A DNA stretch of 64,000 nt from Strigamia acuminata (GCA_949358305.1 OX442316.1:14508001-14572000), one strand, 5' to 3'. Shown: positions 38,801-48,122, numbered from the stretch's first letter. Notes: generated by a model not told the origin, from the sequence alone. Translations and numbers: made by a program.

Positions 38801-40326
38801 GTAATCAAGCAATGCATGATAAAATAGATACGATGCATAAACGAGAAGTGTGGGAATTGGTTCCACAACCACCTGACACCAAGATAATAGGATGCAAGTG
38901 GATCTATACCGTCAAGCAGAACGACAAACTGGAGATTGCACGATACAAAGCGAGACTCGTAGCACAAGGCTTTTCGCAAGTCTATGGCGAGTCGTACGAA
39001 GAAACTTTTTCACCTGTAGTCGACTTCTTCATTGTACGCTTCATGTTTACGCTATTGGTATGCATGCTGAAATGGTCTTACGTCCAGGCTGATGTGAAAT
39101 GCGCGTATCTTTACGCAAAGCTGCATAAGACTGTATATATGCGCCAACCCAAGGGATTCGTCTGCCCAGGCAAGGAGAACTACGTATGCAGACTTCTGCG
39201 CGCAATATATAGACTACATCAATCGGGACGAGAATGGGGAATAGAATTAGAAGACACCCTGTTAAAACTCGGACTACAACATGTCAACTGGTGCAATTGC
39301 GTGTACAAGTATGGAAATACTGCGTATTTAATCGTCTACGTCGATGACATCGTTGTATTTGGCAAGAAGTACGAAGACGCTATACACGTGCTTGACATGA
39401 TCAAAACACAGTTTGATTTGGTCATCTTAGGACAGACCAGAAAGTTACTCGGAGTCGAATTCTATCCCTACGGACAACAAATGGTCTTACATCAAAAACT
39501 ATATATCAACAAAGTTTTACTGAAATTCGAGGACCATTTGAAGTTAGTGAAGATAAGGTCGCAACCAATGATAAAGTCAACCATCCTCACAAAGCAACAA
39601 TGTCCGAGCACGATTGAGGATTTTAAAATCATGGAACAAATACCATACAGAAATCTGCTTGGATGCTTGGCGTTCATTAGTTCGAGGACAAGACCCGATA
39701 TCACCTATGCTGTCAATATCCTAAGTCAGTTCCAGTCCAATCCAGGATGGGACCATTGGATCGCGTTGCTGGATTTACTCAGCTATCTGAGAACGACCAA
39801 GGACTTTGGACTAATGTTATCTCCGAATGATCAAGTCGAAGTCGTTGCCTACAGTGACTCCGACTATGCAAATAACCGGGACGACAGAATTTCCATTGGA
39901 GGAACTCTAGTAACGCTGGGAAATTCACCCATCTACTGGAGGACCTTCAAGCAACGAAATGTCACATTATCGACAATGGAAGCGGAGTATGTGGCCCTTA
40001 CTGAAACAGTCAAGGACTACATATGGATTGTGCGAGTTCTTTATGAAATTGTTCCCGAGTTGGCAGATGAATTTCATCACCACGTTTTGTGTGATAATAT
40101 TTCAACGGTGGACTTTACGAGATCCAATATAGAAAATCGAAAGACTAAGCACATAGATGTGCGATACCACTTTATTCGGGAGCTTGTAAGGAGAGATAAC
40201 CTCCAAATCGCACATGTAGGGACAAAATCTAACTATGCGGATATCTTTACGAAATCCGTTGACAAAAACGATCTTGTACATTTTTGTAACCGTTTCCTAG
40301 TTGATTTAAGTACTTTAAGTGCTTGA
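35824..40326 (+). CDS. gag-pol: Copia Gag-Pol polyprotein
   Basis: One frame of 1500 residues. In order: a Gag region (about 1-260), a zinc knuckle CFRCNQPGHWARDC (about 272-285), an aspartic protease with DTGA at residue 335, an integrase with HHCC site (HERLGHIH ... CDVC, about 493-535) and DDE residues (LHMDVCGAF, IRTDNGMEF, SERLNQ), reverse transcriptase with YVDD at 1172-1175, and RNase H with AYSDSDYA and TLSTMEAEY. The domain order integrase before reverse transcriptase defines the Copia superfamily. No frameshift or stop is seen, so it looks potentially active. The start at 35824 opens MDTDKPERKIALLNRENYDAWK, the usual Gag beginning. A leader of about 850 bp precedes it. Confidence 0.96.
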   Translation: MDTDKPERKIALLNRENYDAWKQQIKVLLMHHGCWGFTDGTEEALAPGASWRDRSDYKLRKGRAFSLIYYSIEEQYHELLSGTEDAKAAWDTLKANFEPVSRARIIRLLDEFFSLKYDPTTETIKVFAAKIRNAAKKLADVKHKLEDLYQAFQLIRYLPQEYQSIVQSIYRWEDINFTLEKVEAELVAEEGRLAQQRRDSGQGPITDAFSMGPSSTNSKSGDNSPKFQQQGINNQNNRGNQSGQRGGRSNYRGNKSTRNFRGNPTGSSGRGPCFRCNQPGHWARDCTAQLPPNNNLNTSSVEELDANMMDVGFLTELDKEEMLQCSMANNCWIYDTGATGHFCKEKEQFFNFKQTTGTISQADKKTLIQIQGVGDVCVMCVVGKETIPITLKKVYYAPDLRRNLMSGPCIDEARCKVAIGSGIVKIYDPQWRRQLMQAEKRDRLYYIKTSDQKPDIEKLKQKQNRKANVGEQQTQPSTEPSRTTSNPEEARLWHERLGHIHFPSVQAMSKGDAVIGLPILNVPITQCDVCDLAKKKSVSHKSIPGIRSKQPLELLHMDVCGAFSTETLSGNKYFLTITDDYSRYSSVYLMKRKDEVFDLFCKHVKRIERLLGKQILAIRTDNGMEFGSNKFGQYLEQQGIAHERTNAYTPAQNGVSERLNQTLANGMRALIYDAQLEHRFWGEAILTFNYLRNRIAKLNSNKTPMELYYGRKPSLRHLRKFGSLCFVQKRIRDGKIDNKGIHGIMLGYSRITKGYRIWLPDFSKVIETSDVKFVESRRGVEGVLGLPDRYTTYIDNLNDNIENEDRQYYSDEDVRPLLPPPQPVEKKEPQQQNQPEVKLKFRLPNAKLQTRLPEVKPNIPGAEARVELQDNLPQPGGGILNPVPTLPALVWRKTEKTRPTGHKDYEYTIVGYDKPKLRSIPDVKRYCADHNLCVPEHLFDDKRKKKPSESNVTTDDFDLDIDELTLSFEANHLDVCIPTRFEQITNLPEKKECNQAMHDKIDTMHKREVWELVPQPPDTKIIGCKWIYTVKQNDKLEIARYKARLVAQGFSQVYGESYEETFSPVVDFFIVRFMFTLLVCMLKWSYVQADVKCAYLYAKLHKTVYMRQPKGFVCPGKENYVCRLLRAIYRLHQSGREWGIELEDTLLKLGLQHVNWCNCVYKYGNTAYLIVYVDDIVVFGKKYEDAIHVLDMIKTQFDLVILGQTRKLLGVEFYPYGQQMVLHQKLYINKVLLKFEDHLKLVKIRSQPMIKSTILTKQQCPSTIEDFKIMEQIPYRNLLGCLAFISSRTRPDITYAVNILSQFQSNPGWDHWIALLDLLSYLRTTKDFGLMLSPNDQVEVVAYSDSDYANNRDDRISIGGTLVTLGNSPIYWRTFKQRNVTLSTMEAEYVALTETVKDYIWIVRVLYEIVPELADEFHHHVLCDNISTVDFTRSNIENRKTKHIDVRYHFIRELVRRDNLQIAHVGTKSNYADIFTKSVDKNDLVHFCNRFLVDLSTLSA

Positions 40327-40332
40327 CAATAC

Positions 40333-40342
40333 GGGGGCCGAT
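40333..40342 (+). other. polypurine tract of the Copia element
   Basis: GGGGGCCGAT lies directly before the 3' LTR; G-rich tracts here prime plus-strand synthesis. Confidence 0.65.
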
Positions 40343-40661
40343 TGTTAGAATAGTATTACCACTCATTGTATATGTATTCTTTATCGTATTGTCAATGCAA
40401 TGATGCTTTCTGTATTTAATGACCATTTGTTTCTGTCTGCAATTAGTTGCACTAATTGCAACAGCTTTGTTTACAAAGAGTTTGTATTCTTTACCACAAG
40501 GTGGCAGTGTATACCTGAGGGGAGTCACATGACTGTTTGAATAAACTGACTCTAAGTTTGCTTTCTCACCTGTTAACACCTGGCACATTCATTCTTTACT
40601 AGTTTTCTTCACTCCACTGCATATCTATGCATTCACAAGTGATTTCAACAAGAATTCAACA
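40343..40661 (+). repeat. 3' LTR of the Copia element
   Basis: 319 bp, the same sequence as the 5' LTR, followed at once by the target duplication GATGA. Confidence 0.96.
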
Positions 40662-41102
40662 GATGAGGCCCATGTCTCCATCCACCGCGATGTAAGCTGC
40701 AATCTACGTGGGCTCGGTATACCTGGAAACTTTGAGTTCAACCATTTTGTGAAAATTCAAGGCGGAATAGTTCAAACTAATTTTGTCGTTATCTGTCCGC
40801 ACAATCCCTGTAGGCAGCTAATCCGATTTAGTCGAGTGAGTAAATTTTCGATGCGTAATCTTGATAAAAATTATAATTTTTTTAAATTGTTTTATAGCTT
40901 TTCGATGACGATGTTCCAGCTTACATAGAAGGCGCAAACTAATTCGATTTGAATTTTCTTAAATCAGTCTTTGCTGATTATTGTCTAACGGCTTAATTAT
41001 TCTCATTTTTAACATTTTATTTAACTTTGATGTATGTAACGTTTATTATTTTTTTTCTAAAATTGCTATTTATTCGTCCATATTTGGTCGTCCGCGGCCA
41101 CC

Positions 41103-41714
41103 ATGCTCCCGTCAATCAACTCCATCATCCACCTGGCCGACAGCCAAGACAGAAACAGTTTCTCCATCTTTTCCAACGTGAAGGAAGAACCAATAGACGT
41201 CGAGATACTCGACTCGAACAAAGAGGAAGAGGAAATCGACATCGAATTGACGACCGTGTCGGACCTCCTCGTCCAACAAGGAGGTGTCGGCGAAAAGGAG
41301 CGGTTTGACGCCCAAACAAACGCTGCACAGTTTGATTACGAGGCAAATGAAGTTCCTCGAGAACATGCGCGACGTGAAGACGGCCACGTTTTTGACGGCG
41401 ACTGCGCAGTTGTGTCACACCGACACCAAGTTGTCGCACTGGGTTTGGGTCAATTTGTTTCCGCGATTCTGGGGGATTCTCAGCGAAAGGCAACAACAGG
41501 TGAGGATTAATGTGTTTTAGCGGGTTTTTGTTTTTTTTTGTTTTATGTTTATTTGTTTTTTGTTTGGTAGATTTTGAGCAGCCAAATGACGCCGTTTTGG
41601 TGCAGTGGTAGTCATGTGATACAGAAAGATTGTCATCCGAGCGCTATCAAAACGTTCGCTGAAAGCGTGGCGTTGTGTTCGCCACCTATGGTCATTAAAC
41701 CGTGTGTTTTGAAG
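41103..41714 (+). pseudogene. TRRAP: fragment of TRRAP/Tra1 (Nipped-A) with a frameshift
   Basis: Two exons are recognisable, 41103-41499 and 41571-41714, joined by a GT-AG intron (CAACAACAG|GTGAGG ... TTTGGTAG). The first codes INSIIHLADSQDRNSF, VKEEPIDVE and EEIDIEL; the second part codes WVNLFPRFWGILSERQQQ, then ILSSQMTPFWCSGSH, QKDCHPSA and MVIKPCVLK. This is a central stretch of TRRAP, the giant PIKK-like scaffold of SAGA and TIP60 complexes. The frame changes by one base between about 41270 and 41300, so it cannot code through. About 120 bp after the last exon the sequence switches to LRR-array DNA. It is a captured gene fragment, or the end of a broken gene; the rest of TRRAP (over 3000 codons) is not in the window. 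The upstream limit is uncertain. Confidence 0.85.
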
Positions 41715-41839
41715 GTAAATAAATGTGCCTTTACATTTAAAAAAACAAAATTAACACATTTTTTACACGTTTTTACAGTTATTACATATGTTTTACTACT
41801 TTTACACATTTTTACTCATTTTTTACAATTTTGTACACA

Positions 41840-41881
41840 TTCGAAAACGATTTTTAAAGCCAAGTCCTCTAATTTCTCCAT
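41840..41881 (-). pseudogene. 5' scrap of LRR-family exon 1
   Basis: The minus strand reads the first 14 codons of the family exon 1 (MEKLEDLALKIVF) and then runs into the TRRAP intron. The 5' flank beyond 41881 is standard array sequence. This is the right-hand junction of the TRRAP piece. Confidence 0.8.
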
Positions 41882-42644
41882 ATTCGAACCAGCTTAATTT
41901 TTCTTAGACATTTTCTAATAAAATTTTAGTTTGTTTTGGTTTGGTTTCATTTTGAAGATCAGATCACTGTTAACGGATATTTAACAATTTTACTAATACA
42001 TTTTGTAGCCCGATTTAAAAAATGCAATGTTAAATTCTCAACAATAGTCACTGCAGCAACAGATAAACAAACAACGAAATGGTAAATTAAAACAATAAAA
42101 AATGTCAAATATTCAATTTCCTTATTCCTACCGCGTCAAGAAAATGTAATATTCATGCGATGCTGGGAATCTGGTGGCGAGATTTTGTAAAACAATAATG
42201 TAAAAACAATTTTAATAAAACTTTTTATTCCTTCTGTAGGATGTGCGTACAAGACATTACAAATATTTTCAAAATTCTCCCTGATGATTGAGATAGAAGC
42301 TAACATCGAGTTTGTAGTTCAGCCATTTGCTGCTTCGACCAGGACTAACTAATGCTTCTAGTTGAGCTACAGGATTTGATCAATTTGCCATTTGTTCGCA
42401 GAAATTACGTTACCTCACACGGCGGAAGTGACTCTTTTTACGTCATAATTAAAGGAAATCACCGAGGAAATCACCCATGGAAAATGACAAGTTATTCTAC
42501 TTAATAAAAGTTCAGACGTGTTCATTCAGCATTCATGCGGTGCAAGGAAGCTGAGGGGGGATTTGCAATAATGTAAAAACAATCTAAATATTTTTTTTAT
42601 TCATTTTGAAGTGAAAATGAGCGTACAAGACATTGCAAAAATTG
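41882..42644. other. array intergenic sequence upstream of the exon-1 scrap and 3' of LRR copy B
   Basis: Shared blocks in the usual order: the 5' flank of an LRR gene, 'caacaatagtcactgcagcaacag', a C-terminal LRR relic near 42235-42320, 'gccatttgttcgcagaaattacgtta', and the 3' flank 'gcggtgcaaggaagctgagg...gcgtacaagacattgcaaaaattgtcaaag'. No gene of its own. Confidence 0.6.
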
Positions 42645-44533
42645 TCAAAGTTGCCCCTCATCTTGTAAGTTGAGTTCGAGCTCTAAGTCAACACCCTGTT
42701 TTTTAGCTATTTGTTGCATCGGATGAGAATCGAAATGTTCTTTTTGGATAGGACTAACATGCAAATTCACCCGTAACTCAATCAGAGAAGGAATTTTCAA
42801 AAGATCTTCTACTCCAGACGGTCCTAACAAACTGTTCTTATAAATCTCCAAATATTTCAGATTCTTCTTCACCATCTTTTTGGCCAACTCACTGGCACGT
42901 TTGTTGCTGAAACATCCGCACCAGAAAAGTCCAAGTTTCTGGAGGTTGGGAAACATATCCAATATTTCGAGGAAGAAACCGGACGAAATCCAGACATCAT
43001 GATCATCAATCAGGGAGAATTCCGTTAAATTAAGAAAATACACATTGCTGAAATAATGTAGATCAGTCGGCTGATTTTCATACTCCTCGATTACCGGTAC
43101 GTCCAAGTACGTAAACACACAAACACGTAAGGTACGCAACTCCTTAAACTTCGTCAAAGAGTGCAGCATTTTTGTGGTGAAAGCTCTCGCTGCGATTTTG
43201 ATGGTGGACACTTTAGGACAGGTGACCACGCCGATGTCCATACTCAGCTCGTCTGCAGGAAGTCGAAATGACAATTTTCTGATGTTGTATTGTTGTTGCA
43301 ATTCGATTGGTGAAAGCTTGCTGAGCCACAAGTCATCGTAGCAATCCAGGTCTTCGATTAATTTCATCGTCCTCAGTACCAAACGGTATGAATCCGCCCT
43401 AACGTCTGAATCGTACAGTTTAAGCACTCGCAGTGTGTTCCTGGCTGAGGATTCTTCAGCACACAGTTGGATCACATCGTCCTCCGTGATACTTCGTCCA
43501 GCATCAAACTCAAATAGTGGTAGAGTGGCTATGTATGACATAGCGCCATCTACAATACGACAATTAGACAGATCGAGTTTCTGTATATTCGGCATGACGT
43601 GGCATATTTGTTGCCACAAGCTGGTTGTGATGAAGAAAATATGCATGAAGGGCATTTGTAACTCTGTCACGTTCTGTAATACAATTAGAATCATTAAAAT
43701 AATTCTTTTTAGGAATATCGCACACAGCATTGTATAGACCAGCGGTCGGCAACTGGCGGCCCGCGGTCCGGACCCCACTTAAAATTACTTGCCGACCCCT
43801 GGTATACACCAATGGGAGTACACCTTGTAAAGTGCCTTTTTGAGTGCAACTCGAGTAAATATCTCATTTTTCCCCATTAAATTTAGAATGTTTATTTATC
43901 CCCAAAAAAAATATCACCAACTTTCGGTGTAAATTTCCGAATATTCAACTATTACATGAAAAATAGAATATCCAAAGTTCAAGTGTTGTGTGCGGTTTTC
44001 TTTTTATACCCACTTTTAACTTGTGGCCACAAACTCTAAGTAGAAAGTCTAGATCAAAATTAAAATCACAATTTTTCAACAGAAGTTGCTTCTGGTCTTC
44101 GTATACAAGTAGCGCGATGTGTTGCGCCCGTGGCCAGGGCGGAGAATCCGAACCGAAACTGGTCAGCATTTTGTCACGAATAGTATAGGCTACATCAGAC
44201 CGTGAATATTATTGATAAGTACAAAATAACTTTAGTTACAAAGTAACTTTAAGTGGCGTAGCAATCGGTTGATCCGGGCCCAGGAGCTTAGGGGCCCTTG
44301 AAGGATGGAAAGCGGCTTTTTGTTATTTTGGAGAATGAAAAAAATACCCATCAATCCAACTTGCACGCGGGCCCGTTGACGTTTTGCTGCGCCACTTGTC
44401 ACTTACGTAGTTTGTCAAAGTAAGTGATTAATAGTCTTGTGGTTTTCATTTTATCGTCGAAACTTTTTTCAACTGGCCAACGAAAAATACAGTCGAATGC
44501 GGTTTTTAAAGCCAAGTCCTCTAATTTCTCCAT
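42645..44533 (-). CDS. tandem LRR-family protein, copy B (intact)
   Basis: Exons 44533-44407, 44189-44014 and 43673-42645 give 443 residues, with the same intron phases as copy A. Exon 1 ends in a CTAC|GTAAGT donor; exon 2 ends AAA|GTGGGT. Exon 3 codes NVTELQMPF, MPNIQKLDLSNCRIV, NTLRVLKLYDSDVRADSY and NLKYLEIYKNSLLGPSGVEDLLKIPSLIELR. The tail is shorter than in copies A and D and not serine-rich, ending NLQDEGQL. Intron 2 carries a 62-bp hAT-like miniature element. Exon 2 has diverged in the middle (SFGSDSPPWPRAQH). Confidence 0.78.
43740..43801. mobile_element. 62-bp hAT-type miniature element in intron 2 of LRR copy B
   Basis: The ends are CAGCGGTCGGCAA and, as reverse complement of the right end, CAGGGGTCGGCAA (12 of 13 match), the classic hAT terminus. 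Flanks gtatagac (43732-43739) and gtatacac (43802-43809) form an 8-bp target duplication with one mismatch. Barely more than two ends joined together. Confidence 0.85.
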
Positions 44534-45335
44534 ATTCGATTCTGGTTCTGGATTAAGAAATTTTAGACATTTGGTAAAAATGATTGGTTAGGTTTCATTT
44601 TGTTTGGTGTATATCTGAAAATTGACGGCTACAATAAATGAAATTGATTTTCTACTCTTTTAGTGAATTTCTTTCCCTGTTATAATCGATTCTTTAATTT
44701 GGATAATATTCATAAAACCTGGTCCGGCGTTCTGCGAACAAACAGCGGCTCACCATGACTACAGTTTTGGTTTGGTATTAACAGAATGCAATGCTAAATT
44801 CTCAACAATAGTCACTGCAGCAACAGATAAACAAACCACGAAGACGAAATGGTAAATTAAAACAATAAAAAATGTCAAAAATTCTTTATTCCTACCGCAT
44901 CAAGAAAATGTAATATTCATGCGATGCTGGGAATCTGATGGCGAAATTTGGTAAAACAATAGTGTAAAAATAATTTTAACAAAACTTTTAATTCCTTCTG
45001 TAGGATGTGCATACAAGACATTACAAATATTTTCAAAATTCTCCCTGATAATTGAGATAGAAGCTAACATCGAGTTTGTAGTTCAGCCATTTGCATCAAA
45101 TTTAGAATGTTTATTTATTCCCCCAAAAAAATCACCAACTACCGGTGTAAATTTCCGAATATTGAACTAGTACGGTACATGAAAAATAGAATATCCAAAG
45201 TTCAAGTGGTGTGCGGTTTTCTTTTTTATCCACTTTTACAAGTACATGTAGCTGTAGGAGAGGAATATCACTTCACTAACTTATATTCATTTAAACATTC
45301 ATTTAAATATTTGAATGCACCTAATGTTATTTGTG
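44534..45335. other. mosaic array sequence between LRR copies B and C
   Basis: Adjacent pieces match different parts of other units. 44540-44757 matches the 5' flank of copies F and G. 44758-45090 matches the flank of copies A, D and E, including a C-terminal relic. 45093-45240 matches the intron 2/exon 2 border ('aatgtttatttattcc...gtgtgcggttttctttt'). 45245-45335 matches the block at 57555-57655 ('ctgtaggagaggg...gcacctaatgttatttgtgaaaa'). It then joins the POLR3B fragment. Confidence 0.65.
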
Positions 45336-45489
45336 AAAAAGTTCCGCCAACGTCAAGGATGGACGAGCAGGATCAAGAAATCGCCCCTGGAGGCGGCGCG
45401 GGAGCTGCTGACCAGCAACATCTTGGCGCACATCCCCGTCGTGAATTTTAATTTCAAGTTGACTGCCAATTATCTGGCCATCATGGTCC
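45336..45489 (+). pseudogene. captured 154-bp fragment of POLR3B
   Basis: Aligns without gaps to 27960-28113 of the POLR3B gene, with about eight mismatches (near 95% identity), and keeps its high GC content. The left junction falls in AAAAAG, shared by POLR3B and the array block, so joining probably used microhomology. It codes a piece of the lobe region ([35 protein letters not shown]) but has no start, stop or partner exons. Confidence 0.92.
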
Positions 45490-45625
45490 TGGGAGCTAGG
45501 GGGGGGGGGGAGAGGGCAGGAAAAAATTTAAAATAATTAAAAACCAATTGAAATAATTTTTTTTTTATTTTGCAGTGAAAATTCGCGTACAAGACATTGC
45601 AAAAATTGTCAAAGTTGCTCCTCAT

Positions 45626-47042
45626 CTAACTTGTTAAGTTGAGGTTGAGCTTTAAGTTAACACCCTGTTCTTTAGCTATTTGCTGCATCGGACGACTATC
45701 GAAATGTTCTTTTTGGATATCAGTAACATACAACTCCACCCGTAACTCAATCAGAGAAGGAATTTTCAAAAGATCTTCTACTCCAGACGATCCTAACATA
45801 TTGTTCTGACGAATCTCCAAATGTTTCAGTTGCTTCATCGCCATCTTCTTGGCCAACTCGCTGGCAGCTTTGTTGCTGAAATATTGGCAAAACGAAAGTA
45901 CAAGTTTCTGGAGGTTGGGAAACATATCCAATATTTCGAAGAAGAAACCGCTCGAAATCCAGACATTTCCATAATCACTCAGGAAGAATTCCGTTAAATT
46001 AAGAAAATACAGGTTGTTCAAATAGTGTAGATCAGTCGGCCGACCTTCGTATTTTTTTCTCAAAATCACATGAATGTTCAAGCTCCCCAACGCTTCAAAT
46101 TTTGTCAAAGTGGCCAGCATTTTTCCGGTGAAAGCCATCACTACTACGATTTTGATGGTGGACAATTTAGGACAGGTGACCACGCCGATGTCCATACTCA
46201 GCTCGTCTGCAGGAAGAGAAAATACCAATTTTCTGATGTTGTACTGTTGTTGCAAATCGATTGGTGAAAGCTTGTTGAGCCATGAGGAATGGGAACAATC
46301 AATGTCTTCAATTAATTTCATCGTCCTTAATACCAAGCAGTACGAGTCCACCGAGATGTCCGAATTGCCCAGTTTCAGCACTCGCAACGAGTTTTTGACT
46401 GTGGATTCTTCAGCACACAGTTGTTTGACACCGTCATCCGTGATGTTTTCGCCAGGATCGAACTCAACAAGTGACATTTTCCTTATGTAGAACATTACGC
46501 CGATTACAACATTACATCCAGAAATATCGAGTTTCTGTAAATTCGGCATGAGGTGGCGTATTTGTTCGCTCATGCTGGCTGTTATGCATAAATTCTCGTC
46601 ATGCGGCATTTCGAAATCTGTCACATTCTGTGTTATACAATTAGAATTATTAAAATAAATCTTTTTAGGAATGTCGCACACAGCAATTTATACACCAAAC
46701 ACCAAATCTCATTTTCCCCGTCAAATTTAGTGAGTTTATTTATTCCCAAAAAATCACCAACTGTCCGTTAATGTCCGTATAAATTTCCGGAAATTTAACT
46801 AGTACATGAAAAATAATAGATCTAAGGTTCAAGTGCTGTGTGCGGCTTTCTTTTTATACGCACTTTTAACTTGTGGCCACAAACTCTAAATAGAAACTCT
46901 AGATCAAAATTAAACCAACAAAATTTCAGCAGAAGTTGCTTCTGGTGTTCGTGTACGAGTAACGCGACGTGCTGCGTATTTGGCCGGTACGGAAAATGAA
47001 GAAAATTGAAACTATCGAGCATTTTGTCACGAATAGTATGGG
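45626..47042 (-). pseudogene. tandem LRR-family gene, copy C (exon 1 lost)
   Basis: Exons 2 (47042-46864, donor AAA|GTGCGT) and 3 (46627-45626) are open and joined in frame, coding about 393 residues with all the LRR part. Upstream homology to the family continues to about 47222, where exon 1 should lie about 140 bp further on. Instead an 'attaaattaaatt' run and unrelated sequence follow. Translation could begin at the exon 2 Met (MLDSFNFLHF), which would remove the first part of the protein. Exon 3 has diverged in the middle (AFTGKMLATLTKFEALGSL). It is a 5'-truncated gene or one with a replaced promoter. Confidence 0.75.
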
Positions 47043-47222
47043 CTACATCAGACCGTAAATATTATTGATAAGTATAAAATTAATTCACACATCGGGGTGT
47101 CACTTCAAGTGGCGTAGCAATCGGTTGATCCAGGCCCACGAGCTTAGGGGCTCTTGGAGGAAGGAAAGCGGCTTTTTGCGAGGTGTTTTTTAAATTTTTT
47201 TTTAGGATTTTGGTGGATGAAA

Positions 47223-47749
47223 ATTAATTAAATTAAATTAAATTAAAAAAAATTTAATGAAATGAAAAAGATAGTTTCTTCTAATTAAATTGTAATAATT
47301 GGAGTTTTGCATGTGTCTCGGGCACATTGTTGTTAGGAGAGCGCCATGTTGCGATTCTTCTTCTATGTGTTTATGTTCAAAAGTTGGAATGCGGATTCTG
47401 CTACTGTGTAATAAAGATTTCTGTCTTCTGTGGATCATCTGGAGTACTGGATTGGCACCCAACCCACGCACAATCACAAAATAAAAACAAACAAGTTGTT
47501 TTCAATTAAACAAATCAAAATTTTATTGATTGCAGGCTGGTTGCATGCAGAATTTCTGTGCAAAAATGGAGAATTTGTGCAAAAATGTAGAATTTCTGTG
47601 TAAAAATGGAGAATTGGTGTGCAAAACGCTGAATTTTAAGCCATTTAAAAGCCATTTAAAAGCCATTTTTAGTTTTAAAAATACTCAATTTATATGCCCA
47701 AGATGAATTTTTATCTGCAAAATTGCAATTTCTTAGAAAATATGTGCAA
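47223..47749. other. unique sequence replacing exon 1 of LRR copy C
   Basis: Starts with an AT run, then about 300 bp without similarity to other units, then units of 'gtgcaaaaatggagaattt' (47555-47620) that lead into the 21-bp minisatellite. 'aaagccatttaaaagccattt' repeats near 47638-47670. No gene seen. Confidence 0.55.
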
Positions 47750-48122
47750 AAATGCAATTTTTATCTGCAAAAATGCAATTTTTATCTGCAAAAATGCAAT
47801 TTTTATCTGCAAAAATGCAATTTTTATCTGCAAAAATGCAATTTTTATCTGCAAAAATGCAATTTTTATCTGCAAAAATGCAATTTTTATCTGCAAAAAT
47901 GCAATTTTTATCTGCAAAAATGCAATTTTTATCTGCAAAAATGCAATAATTATCTGCAAAAATGCAATTTTTATCTGCAAAAATGCAATTTTTATCTGCA
48001 AAAATGCAATTTTTATCTGCAAAAATGCAATTTTTATCTGCAAAAATGCAATTTTTATCTGCAAAAATGCAATTTTTATCTGCAAAAATGCAATTTTTAT
48101 CTGCAAAAATGCAATTTTTAGA
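47750..48122. repeat. 21-bp minisatellite, about 18 copies
   Basis: Near-perfect units 'atgcaatttttatctgcaaaa'; one unit near 47945 reads 'atgcaataattatctg'. Because 21 is divisible by three, several frames on both strands stay open over 130-150 codons and give 7-residue periodic peptides. These are artefacts of the repeat. Confidence 0.95.

Larger units (their letters stand above)
34653..40661 (+). mobile_element. full-length Ty1/Copia LTR retrotransposon
   Basis: The 6009-bp element has two 319-bp LTRs that read identical base for base. Each begins TGTTAG and ends TTCAACA. It is flanked by a 5-bp target duplication GATGA (34648-34652 and 40662-40666). A primer-binding site follows the 5' LTR, a polypurine tract precedes the 3' LTR, and one uninterrupted gag-pol frame lies between. 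Identical LTRs mean a very recent insertion; all coding motifs are present, so it may be autonomous. It sits inside a small host gene and in the same orientation. Confidence 0.97.
34342..40942 (+). pseudogene. small acidic protein gene split by the Copia insertion
   Basis: Segment 34342-34652 opens with MDIDQLINLVYAASANAVVYA and codes an alanine-rich, then acidic, N-terminal part. The frame is broken by the Copia element at codon 104. Beyond the element, 40667-40835 continues in the matching frame (starting AHVSIHRDVSC), then a GT-AG intron leads to a last exon 40898-40942 ending in a stop. Counting one copy of the 5-bp target duplication, the lengths add up to 174 codons without a shift, so the gene was open before insertion. 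I do not recognise the family; it has two cysteines in CPHNPC and no obvious domain. On this haplotype it is disrupted unless splicing removes the element. Confidence 0.72.

Noticed and set aside
41027-41308. Arg-rich frames overlapping the TRRAP fragment
   Set aside because: Shadow frames of the TRRAP exon; only the TRRAP frames have family similarity.
47750-48122. CRISPR-like regular array
   Set aside because: Units are contiguous 21-bp repeats without unique spacers, in a eukaryotic genome.
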